NCBI GenBank assembly: GCA_035455185.1
Contig: DATIFQ010000135.1
Span: 1 to 12,590, forward strand
DNA: 12,590 bases
Reading direction: 5' to 3'
Source: JAEHDI01 sp035455185
Lineage (GTDB): Bacteria > Acidobacteriota > Terriglobia > Bryobacterales > Bryobacteraceae
The notes beneath the pieces were generated by a model that worked only from the letters and a program-made list of their open reading frames with translations, did not search any database and was not told where the DNA came from. Both the position numbers and the translations under genes were made by a program. Numbering within the stretch: position 1 is the first letter of the stretch; every line of letters starts with the position of its first letter. Below are positions 7,157 through 12,590 of the stretch, one piece after another.

Positions 7157-10126
7157 CTAGCCTTTCTTCAGCTCCGGGTTGGGGTTCCGCAGTCGCGCCA
7201 GGTAGGTTGTTCGCGGCTTGGTGTTCAGCTCGTCCAGGATGCCGTAGTTCAGCGGGTCCTTCTTCAACTTCGCCACGCGGCTGTTCGGATCGTTCATGTC
7301 GCCGAACACGATCGCCTGAGTGGGGCACACCGCCTGGCATGCGGTGACCACCTCGCCGTCACGAATCCTGCGGCCTTCCTTCTCCGATTCAATCCGCGCC
7401 GAGTTGATCCGCTGCACGCAGTAAGTGCACTTCTCCATCACGCCTCGGCTGCGCACCGTGACGTCCGGGTTCCGCATCGGCTCGAGGCTTTTCGTATCCC
7501 AGTCCGAGTACAAGAAGAAGTTGAAGCGCCGCACCTTGTACGGGCAGTTGTTCGAACAGTAGCGGGTGCCGACGCAGCGGTTGTAGACCATCTGGTTCAG
7601 CCCCTCGCTGCTGTGGTTCGTCGCGCCTGTCGGGCAGACGACCTCGCACGGCGCGTGGTCGCAATGGTGGCACATCATCGGCTGGTGGCACACCTCCGGA
7701 TCGTCCAGCCCGCCCTTGAAGTAGCGGTCGATCCGGATCCATTGCATCTCCCGGCCGCGCGCCACCTCGGTCTTCCCGACCACGGGAATGTTATTCTCCG
7801 CCTGGCAGGCCACCACGCACGCATTGCAGCCGGTGCATGCGTTCAGGTCCACCGCCATGCCCCACGAATGGCCCTCGTACTTGAATTCCTTGTAGAGCGA
7901 CAACTCCTTCACCGGGCCGTGAACCACGTGTTGGGCGAAGTGCGGATCCTTGCGGTACTCGTCGACGGTCGCCTCGCGCACGAGGTCCCGCCCTTCCATG
8001 CTGTGGTGATCCTGCGTGCACGCGAGCTTGTACGTCGCGCCCGTCTTCGAGACCGCCAGTCCCCCTCCGCCCCACGGGGCGTCCGAAGTTCGCAGCGGAT
8101 AAGCGCTGAAGCCCGGCCCCTCCGCGATCTTGCCTCCCCGGGTGCGGCCGTAGCCGAGATGAACGGTCGCCGAGTTTTCTGCGTGGCCCGGAAGGATCCA
8201 CGCCGCCCCACGGACCGTCCGGCCGGCACGTCGCAGCTCCAATACCTGCCCGTTGGCCACGCCCAGGCGCTCGGCAGTCGCCGGGCTGATGAGCACTGTG
8301 TTATCCCACGTCAGCTTGGTCAGTGGCTTCGGCAACTCCTGGAGCCACCCGTTGTTCGCGAAGCGGCCGTCCCAAATCGTCGGGTCAGGACGCAGGCACA
8401 ATTCCATTCCTTCCTGGCCCTTCGGCGCCGGCAGAGCGGCCGCGAAGTCCTTTCGCACCGAAACGTTCTTCGGGGCGACGGCCGTGCCGGCTATCAGGCC
8501 GTCGTGCAGCGCAGTCTTCCACGTTTTCTCGAACCCCGCCTCGCCGAGCCGGCCACGCCAGTACTCTTTGATGATGTCGTGTCCCGCCAGTTCGCCCTTG
8601 CCCGACAGCACGGCGAGTACTTCGTGCGCCGACTTGCCTCCGTATAACGGAGCGATCAGCGGCTGCTGGATGGTTACCGTCCCGTCAAACGCCCTGGCAT
8701 CACCCCAGCCCTCGAGATAGTGGGTCTCAGCCAGGTGCCAGTGGCACAGGCCGGATGTCTCATCGTCGTACAACCCCAACCGGATCCGGCGCTTCACCTT
8801 GAGCAGCCCCTGCCGGAACTCGCAATCGGCCGGCGCGTTGTATACGGGATTGCCGCCGATGATCACGAGCGTTTCGACCCGGCCTGCCCTCATGTCCTCG
8901 GCAAGCTGCCGCATGGATTCGCCCTGCTCCACGGGCGCCGCTTCAACCGGCTCCGTATAGACGACGGTCTTCCCGGCGTTGCCGAGAGCCGCGTTGATGG
9001 CGTGCGCGAGGGCGTGGACTGCCACTGGCTGCTGGTCGCCCGCGATTACCAGGCTCGACCCGGCATGCTTCTTTAGGTCCGCCGCCACCGCCTCCACCCA
9101 TCCGGACGGTGCCGGCGAGCCCGGTGCCGGCACAGCGACTCCCAGCGCCGCCGCCACCGCCCACGCGAATGGTTCCACGTCGCTTGCACGCAACGGCAAT
9201 CGATGGTCGGCGATGCTTCCCGTGCTCGACGGGGCCGCTTCAACGATGTACAGGCGGTTCATCCGGTCGCCGCCTTCCCGGCGCCGCGCCGCAAACTCCC
9301 GCGCATAACGGACGCTGCCCGGACCGGAGGCCAGGAAATCCGCGTCGAGCGAAAGAATCACGTCGGCCTGGCCAATTCTGTGGATTGTGTTCACCGGTTC
9401 GCCGAAAGCGAGCTTCGCGCCGCCGACCGCGCTGTCCCTCGCCGCCGGTTCGTATTGGTGCCACCTTGCTTCCGGAAACTCCGCCAGCAGGTCCTTCAAC
9501 TGCTGCGCTAGTGTGGGCGACGTCACGGTCTCAGTGAGGATGCGCATCCCGGCGCCCTCTTTCGCGAGCAGGCCTTCGCGCAACAGGCCCACTTCCGCCA
9601 GGAACGCGGCCCAGTTGCTGATAAGCCCGTTCCGCAACACCACTTGCGACCGGTCCGGATCATAGAGCGTCAGGATCGACGCCTGCGCGAAGGCATCGGT
9701 CGCGCCTAAGCTCGCCGGATGCTCCGGATTGCCCTCGATCTTCGTCGGCCGGCCCATGTGACTCTCCACTAAAACGCCGGCGGCGTACCCGCCCAGAGTC
9801 ATCGCCGTAGCGAAGTACATCGGCTTGCCCGGGATCATGTCCTCGGGAGCTCGGACGTAGGGGACGATCTTTTCCGGCGGCTGCTTGGTGCAGGCGGTGA
9901 GGCCCGCAAAGGCGATCGACGCTCCCAGCAGCTTCAGCAGGTCGCGGCGGCCGAGCGGGTTCTTCCATTCGGAAGTGCCCGGCGTGAACTCGTTGTCGAC
10001 AAACGCCTGAAATTCGGCGGTCTGGGCGACTTCGTCCAGGCTGCGCCAGTACTCCTCTCCCCGGGCGTTCTCCAGACGCGCGCGGATCGCGGACAGGTCG
10101 AGCAGTGAATTCTTCGGTTGCATCAT
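7157..10126 (-). CDS. actB: ACIII subunit ActB: Mo-oxidoreductase-like domain fused to four-cluster ferredoxin domain
   Basis: A 989-residue fusion. Residues 1-79 form the extended Tat-type leader typical of these proteins: a family segment (EEYWRSLDEVAQTAEFQAFVDNEF region, about 24-47), then GRRDLLKLLG (59-68), a hydrophobic core and LTAC with Cys79 as a possible lipid-modified residue. Residues about 80-700 resemble the molybdopterin oxidoreductase catalytic fold; in ACIII this domain carries no Mo cofactor. Residues about 750-945 hold four Fe-S sites: CTGCNACVVAC (Cys764, 767, 770, 774); Cys819, 822, 827, 831; CVGTRYCSNNCP (Cys851, 857, 861, with Thr854 where a second Cys would stand); and Cys900, 903, 930, 934. 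The Thr substitution predicts one [3Fe-4S] plus three [4Fe-4S] clusters, as in characterised ACIII. ATG 10126 overlaps the actA stop; ATG 10123 is adjacent. Electrons pass from ActC quinol through these clusters or to the ActA haems. Confidence 0.96.
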   Translation of the reverse strand: MMQPKNSLLDLSAIRARLENARGEEYWRSLDEVAQTAEFQAFVDNEFTPGTSEWKNPLGRRDLLKLLGASIAFAGLTACTKQPPEKIVPYVRAPEDMIPGKPMYFATAMTLGGYAAGVLVESHMGRPTKIEGNPEHPASLGATDAFAQASILTLYDPDRSQVVLRNGLISNWAAFLAEVGLLREGLLAKEGAGMRILTETVTSPTLAQQLKDLLAEFPEARWHQYEPAARDSAVGGAKLAFGEPVNTIHRIGQADVILSLDADFLASGPGSVRYAREFAARRREGGDRMNRLYIVEAAPSSTGSIADHRLPLRASDVEPFAWAVAAALGVAVPAPGSPAPSGWVEAVAADLKKHAGSSLVIAGDQQPVAVHALAHAINAALGNAGKTVVYTEPVEAAPVEQGESMRQLAEDMRAGRVETLVIIGGNPVYNAPADCEFRQGLLKVKRRIRLGLYDDETSGLCHWHLAETHYLEGWGDARAFDGTVTIQQPLIAPLYGGKSAHEVLAVLSGKGELAGHDIIKEYWRGRLGEAGFEKTWKTALHDGLIAGTAVAPKNVSVRKDFAAALPAPKGQEGMELCLRPDPTIWDGRFANNGWLQELPKPLTKLTWDNTVLISPATAERLGVANGQVLELRRAGRTVRGAAWILPGHAENSATVHLGYGRTRGGKIAEGPGFSAYPLRTSDAPWGGGGLAVSKTGATYKLACTQDHHSMEGRDLVREATVDEYRKDPHFAQHVVHGPVKELSLYKEFKYEGHSWGMAVDLNACTGCNACVVACQAENNIPVVGKTEVARGREMQWIRIDRYFKGGLDDPEVCHQPMMCHHCDHAPCEVVCPTGATNHSSEGLNQMVYNRCVGTRYCSNNCPYKVRRFNFFLYSDWDTKSLEPMRNPDVTVRSRGVMEKCTYCVQRINSARIESEKEGRRIRDGEVVTACQAVCPTQAIVFGDMNDPNSRVAKLKKDPLNYGILDELNTKPRTTYLARLRNPNPELKKG

Positions 10127-10770
10127 CGGTGGCAGACGGAACAGTCCGTCAACTTGCGGATCTTGTATTCCTCGACGAGCTTGCGCCCCAAGGCGAGCTG
10201 GTCAGAAGGCGCCCGGTAGGCCATGTTGAAAACCTGGCCCCGAGGGCGCACGAAGCGCTCCGGCTGCCGGTGACACTCCAGGCACCACTCCATGTAAAGC
10301 GTGTTCGTCTTCCACATCAGCGGCATCTGGTCAACCCGCCCGTGGCAGGTCGCACAGCCAATCCCCTTTTTCACGTGAATGCTGTGGTTGAAGTACACAA
10401 ATCCCGGCAGATCATGCACCCGCGTCCAGCGGATGGACTGGTCGTTCCGAAAGCTTGCCCGCACCGGTTCGAGCATCGGGCTATCGGCCCAGATCTGCGA
10501 GTGGCAGCTCATGCACGTCTCAGTCGGAGGCATCCCAGCCGAAGAGGAAATCTCGACCGTCGAGTGGCAGTACCGGCAGTCGATGCCAAGCCCGGCCACA
10601 TGGTGTTTATGGCTGAACGGCACCGGCTGATCGAGCGCGACTCCAACGTCGGTAACGTACGGCGAGCGATTGACCTCGTTGAGGACCCAGAGCAACCCGC
10701 CGCCGATGAACAGCGCCCCGAAGATGCTCACCCGGGCGATCGTATTCGTACTTGGATGAAAGATCTGCAA
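10123..10770 (-). CDS. actA: ACIII subunit ActA, pentahaem cytochrome c
   Basis: A 215-residue membrane-anchored multihaem cytochrome, first gene of the ACIII-caa3 operon. An N-terminal helix (about residues 12-31, RVSIFGALFIGGGLLWVL) anchors a periplasmic domain with five CxxCH motifs: CRYCH (65-69), CMSCH (86-90), CATCH (139-143), CLECH (163-167) and CSVCH (210-214). Additional His for bis-His ligation are seen in PFSHKHH (52-57) and FNHSIH (127-132). The fifth haem motif ends one residue before the stop, which overlaps the actB start. Start choice: TTG 10770 gives MQIFHPSTNT, matching the MAQIFHPSTN-type beginning remembered for homologues. No ATG or GTG exists in frame after the upstream stop, and the only purine-rich stretch (GAGGGG, 10788-10793) is 17 bases away. 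CTG 10776 is an alternative, so the exact start is uncertain. A strong promoter lies about 70 bases upstream. Confidence 0.94.
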   Translation of the reverse strand: MQIFHPSTNTIARVSIFGALFIGGGLLWVLNEVNRSPYVTDVGVALDQPVPFSHKHHVAGLGIDCRYCHSTVEISSSAGMPPTETCMSCHSQIWADSPMLEPVRASFRNDQSIRWTRVHDLPGFVYFNHSIHVKKGIGCATCHGRVDQMPLMWKTNTLYMEWCLECHRQPERFVRPRGQVFNMAYRAPSDQLALGRKLVEEYKIRKLTDCSVCHR

Positions 10771-10839
10771 GCCCAGTACCCAAACATCCCCTCAGGCAGA
10801 CCCAGACGCCCCGCCTTCGTAGGTAAATGTTAAACATCC

Positions 10840-10869
10840 AGTATATTTTCTTGTCATACCGTATGTCAA
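10840..10869 (-). promoter_or_regulatory. Sigma70-like promoter of the act-cox operon
   Basis: On the minus strand, TTGACA (10869-10864, perfect -35) is followed after 18 bases by TATACT (10845-10840, five of six to the -10 consensus). Transcription would begin near 10833, giving a leader of about 63 bases before the actA start. No other gene start lies between, and every downstream gene is tightly packed, so this is the likely main promoter for all ten genes. The -35 box is one half of a palindrome shared with the opposite promoter. Confidence 0.7.
10851..10869. promoter_or_regulatory. 19-bp palindrome over both -35 boxes, candidate operator
   Basis: The sequence TTGTCATACCGTATGTCAA has two 9-base arms around a central C at 10860. 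Eight of nine pairs are complementary; only 10854/10866 (T/T) fails. Each arm contains the -35 hexamer of one of two divergent promoters. A dimeric regulator bound here would block both at once, or its asymmetry could choose one. No regulator gene is visible in the window, so the operator role is inference. Confidence 0.5.
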
Positions 10870-10880
10870 AGCCCTATAAT
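10851..10880 (+). promoter_or_regulatory. Divergent sigma70-like promoter toward fmdB antisense / M14 peptidase
   Basis: On the plus strand, TTGTCA (10851-10856, five of six) is followed after 18 bases by a perfect TATAAT (10875-10880). Transcription would start near 10887. The first gene on this strand is the M14 peptidase at 11279, so the transcript would either be a leader of nearly 400 bases or a non-coding RNA running antisense through fmdB. The hexamers are good; activity is not shown by sequence alone. Confidence 0.5.
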
Positions 10881-10890
10881 CCCCGCAAAT

Positions 10891-10914
10891 AAAAGAAAAA
10901 AGGAGGTTTACCTC
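10891..10914 (-). terminator. Possible intrinsic terminator of fmdB
   Basis: On the minus strand, a short stem GAGG-TAAA-CCTC (10914-10903) is followed by CTTTTTTCTTTT (10902-10891). It lies about 100 bases after the fmdB stop and just before the act-cox promoter, a sensible place to end the fmdB transcript. A second small stem, CTGTT-GTT-AACAG (10926-10914), abuts it. Four base pairs is short for an intrinsic terminator, so confidence is modest. On the plus strand the same bases form an A-rich run ending in AGGAGG. Confidence 0.35.
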
Positions 10915-10983
10915 TGTTAACAACAGCCGGTGGGAAAGGGGTTTCACGGCGTTTCAGGGGGGTGACGATGACTTGGTTCTTGT

Positions 10984-10999
10984 GCGGCCGACCGGCCGC
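10984..10999. other. GC-rich hairpin downstream of fmdB
   Basis: A perfect 6-bp palindrome GCGGCC with loop GACC and GGCCGC lies 15 bases beyond the fmdB stop. It could form a stable RNA stem on either strand, protecting the 3' end of fmdB mRNA or pausing transcription. No U-tract follows on either strand, so it is not a classic intrinsic terminator; GC-rich palindromes of this size also arise by chance in such genomes. Confidence 0.3.
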
Positions 11000-11014
11000 G
11001 TGGCAGGACTACCC

Positions 11015-11194
11015 TCACGTGAAGCGACTTTTGCCACCGCCGCCGCACCCGCCAGTCGCGAAGGCCGAGAGCAGCCGCTCGATCGCTTCCGACTCGCAGT
11101 GGGGACACTGCATTACGCGGTCTGCGTCCGCCATCCGGCGTATCTTCTCAAACGTCCGCCCGCAGTTCCCACACCGGTATTCGTAGAGAGGCAT
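11015..11194 (-). CDS. FmdB-family zinc ribbon protein
   Basis: A 59-residue protein beginning MPLYEYRCGNCG, the hallmark of the FmdB / CxxC_CxxC_SSSS regulatory-protein family. Two zinc knuckles are visible: Cys8-Cys11 (CGNC) and Cys30-Cys33 (CPHC), with a Gly-rich tail (GGCGGGGKSR). The family is widespread and short; it was named from the fmd (formamide/urea) locus of Methylophilus and is often called a putative regulatory protein, but its molecular role is unsettled. The start at ATG 11194 is the conserved family start; an in-frame ATG at 11206 would add MDDS. Neither has a clear Shine-Dalgarno. The frame stays open far upstream only as antisense to the M14 gene. It lies upstream of and codirectional with the act-cox operon, 244 bases from actA, with promoter and candidate terminator between, so it is probably a separate transcript. 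Confidence 0.9.
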   Translation of the reverse strand: MPLYEYRCGNCGRTFEKIRRMADADRVMQCPHCESEAIERLLSAFATGGCGGGGKSRFT

Positions 11195-11239
11195 GCTGTC
11201 ATCCATGATGCAGGGGACCGCGGTGAGGTGACAGACCCT

Positions 11240-11267
11240 CTGCCACTTCTCCGAAAGCTGCTGTAAT
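11240..11267 (+). promoter_or_regulatory. Weak proximal promoter candidate for the M14 peptidase
   Basis: CTGCCA (11240-11245, four of six to -35) and TGTAAT (11262-11267, five of six to -10) are separated by 16 bases; TG one base before the -10 makes it an extended -10. Transcription would start near 11275, only about four bases before the ATG at 11279, so the message would be nearly leaderless. The hexamers are imperfect and this is a suggestion only. Confidence 0.3.
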
Positions 11268-11278
11268 CTGGGGAATCT

Positions 11279-12590
11279 ATGCGGAGAATCGGCCTTCTCG
11301 CTCTGTTTCTTGCCGCTTTGGTGCCCGCCGCCCAGGACAAATTCGAATACTGGCCGGGCGCCGTCTACGATCCGGCGATCCCCACGTTCCGAAAAGTGCT
11401 CGGCTACGAGACCGGCGAGCGCATCTCGTGGCACGCAAATCTCGTGAAGTACCTCGAAGCATTGGCGGCCGCCGCGCCCGACCGTGTCAAGGTGTTCGAG
11501 TACGGCAAAACCTGGGAAGGCCGCCGGCTTGTCTGTGCCGCTATCAGTGCGAAGGAGAATATCCGGCGGCTCGATCAGATCCGCTCCGCGATGCAAAAGC
11601 TCGCCGACCCCAGGCGCACTCCTGAAGCAGAAGCAGGCAAACTGATGGCGGGTCTTCCCTCCGTCATCTGGCTCGCCTACGGCGTCCATGGCAACGAACT
11701 CTCGTCGCCAGAAGCCTCGCTGCTCACCGCCTATCACCTGCTGGCTGCGCGAAACGACAAGATGGTCCAGGACATTCTCGCCAACGTTGTGGTCTTGATT
11801 GACCCAGACCAGAACCCCGACGGGCACGACCGCTTCGTTCACAACTTCGAGCAGAATGAGGGAATCGAGCCTGACCCGAGCCCGCTCGCGGCTGAACACA
11901 GCGAACCGTGGCCAAGCGGCCGGGTCAATCACTACTTCTTCGATCTCAATCGCGACTGGTTCGCGCTCACACAGTCCGAGACCCGTGGCCGGGTCAGGTT
12001 GATGCTCGAGTGGTTCCCGCAAGTCTGCGTGGACCTCCACGAAATGGGCGCCGACTCCACGTACTACTTCGCGCCCGGCGCGCTTCCCTTCAACCCGCAT
12101 CTGACGAAGTTCCAGCGGGAGGGTTTCGACATCTTCGGCAAGAACAACGCGCGCTGGTTCGATCAGTTTGGGTTCAGCTACTTCATCCGCGAGGTCTTCG
12201 ACGAGTTTTTCCCGGGCTACGGAACAAGCTGGCCCTCGCTCCACGGGGCGATCGCAATGACGTACGAGCAAGCTTCCTCGCGCGGGCTCCTGATGCGCCG
12301 GACCGACGAGATGCTGCTGCGCTTCCGCGACACCGTCCGCAACCACTTTGTCGCGTCACTCTCGACTGCAGAGGCTTCGGCGCGGAACCGGGAAAAGCTG
12401 CTGGGTGAGTTTTACCAGTATCGGAGCACCGCGATTCAAGAAGGCTCCACCGAACCGGTTCGCGAGTACATCCTGCCGGCGCGAGGCGATAAATCGGCCG
12501 TGGACAAGCTGGCGGCTTTGATGGTCTCTCTGGGAGCTGAGGTGAAGCGTGCGTCCGCGCCGTTCCGGAACGGCGACAAGGAATTTCCTT
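11279..12590 (+). CDS. Secreted M14-family zinc carboxypeptidase (3' end outside window)
   Basis: 437 codons are present and the frame is still open at the window end; relatives of this type are commonly 800 or more residues, so perhaps half is seen. Residues 1-18 (MRRIGLLALFLAALVPAA) form a Sec signal peptide, placing the enzyme in the periplasm or outside. The M14 peptidase domain shows zinc ligands His137 and Glu140 (YGVHGNELS, HxxE) and His254 (VDLHEMGADSTYYF). DLNRDW carries Asn224-Arg225 in the place of the substrate carboxylate-binding pair, and Glu330 (AMTYEQASSRG) is the probable catalytic Glu. Beyond about residue 390 a separate C-terminal region begins. Exact substrate cannot be read. 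The start is ATG 11279, preceded by GGGGA at five bases and by a possible proximal promoter. It faces away from fmdB and the respiratory operon and shows no functional tie to them. Confidence 0.92.
   Translation, partial: MRRIGLLALFLAALVPAAQDKFEYWPGAVYDPAIPTFRKVLGYETGERISWHANLVKYLEALAAAAPDRVKVFEYGKTWEGRRLVCAAISAKENIRRLDQIRSAMQKLADPRRTPEAEAGKLMAGLPSVIWLAYGVHGNELSSPEASLLTAYHLLAARNDKMVQDILANVVVLIDPDQNPDGHDRFVHNFEQNEGIEPDPSPLAAEHSEPWPSGRVNHYFFDLNRDWFALTQSETRGRVRLMLEWFPQVCVDLHEMGADSTYYFAPGALPFNPHLTKFQREGFDIFGKNNARWFDQFGFSYFIREVFDEFFPGYGTSWPSLHGAIAMTYEQASSRGLLMRRTDEMLLRFRDTVRNHFVASLSTAEASARNREKLLGEFYQYRSTAIQEGSTEPVREYILPARGDKSAVDKLAALMVSLGAEVKRASAPFRNGDKEFP

Noticed and set aside
7157..10126. ActB as a catalytically active molybdenum enzyme (polysulfide, tetrathionate or nitrate reductase type).
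   Set aside because: The neighbours actA, actC, actD, actE and actF and the three-Cys cluster motif identify ACIII, in which this domain has lost the Mo cofactor. No substrate-reductase context is present.
10607..10837. Minus-strand 76-codon frame beginning MFNIYLRRRG.
   Set aside because: Its ATG lies only three bases past the -10 box, before the expected transcription start, and most of it overlaps actA in another frame.
10898..10926. Riboswitch-like leader around AGGAGG and the adjacent small hairpins on the plus strand.
   Set aside because: The stems are only 4-5 bp, no known aptamer pattern is recognisable, and no start codon sits at the right distance apart from a CTG.
10962..11186. 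Plus-strand small ORF (GTG 10962 or ATG 10968 with AGGGGGG five bases upstream).
   Set aside because: From 11015 on it is the exact antisense of fmdB; its PPPPHPP run mirrors the Gly-rich tail codons. Only about 16 codons are independent. A small peptide cannot be excluded but is not supported.
11015..12346. 443-codon open frame extending fmdB upstream.
   Set aside because: Everything above 11206 is antisense to the M14 peptidase, whose zinc and catalytic residues are intact. The FmdB family starts at MPLYEY.

Overview
This window is a dense respiratory-chain locus from a GC-rich Gram-negative bacterium. The most likely host is an acidobacterium of the Solibacter/Bryobacter type. That rests on gene order, protein character and a Tat-exported alternative complex III; no 16S or other marker is present, so the taxonomic call is inference.

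Minus strand, read from right to left (10770 down to 1): one uninterrupted operon encodes a complete alternative complex III (ACIII) followed by a caa3-type oxygen reductase. The order is actA (pentahaem cytochrome c), actB (Mo-oxidoreductase-like and Fe-S fusion), actC (NrfD-like), actD (DUF3341), actE (monohaem lipoprotein cytochrome c), actF (NrfD-like), a small one-helix protein, a SCO copper chaperone, coxB (CuA plus fused cytochrome c) and coxA (A2-type haem-copper subunit, cut by the window edge). Nearly all junctions are 4-base ATGA/GTGA overlaps or gaps of at most 8 bases, so this is probably one transcript of more than 10.8 kb. Functionally, ACIII oxidises membrane quinol and passes electrons through its Fe-S and haem chain to cytochrome c domains. 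These deliver them to the CuA and haem a3-CuB centres of the oxidase, while SCO supplies CuA copper.

10771-11014 is a compact control region. It holds a strong sigma70-like promoter for the act-cox operon and a mirror-image promoter on the other strand. Their two -35 boxes are the ends of a single 19-bp near-perfect palindrome centred at 10860. A candidate terminator for the neighbouring fmdB gene lies next to it.

Right end: a 59-residue FmdB-type zinc ribbon gene (minus strand, 11015-11194) and the first 437 codons of an exported M14 zinc carboxypeptidase (plus strand, from 11279, running off the window).

The systems themselves are known. The most unusual points are: (i) the start and lipoprotein signal peptide of actE lie inside a dispersed-repeat-like imperfect palindrome; (ii) the mirror-symmetric divergent promoter pair with a shared dyad; (iii) a conserved-looking but unnamed small membrane protein between actF and SCO; (iv) possible antisense transcription across fmdB. 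No tRNA, rRNA, CRISPR array, insertion sequence or novel defence-type system was seen.
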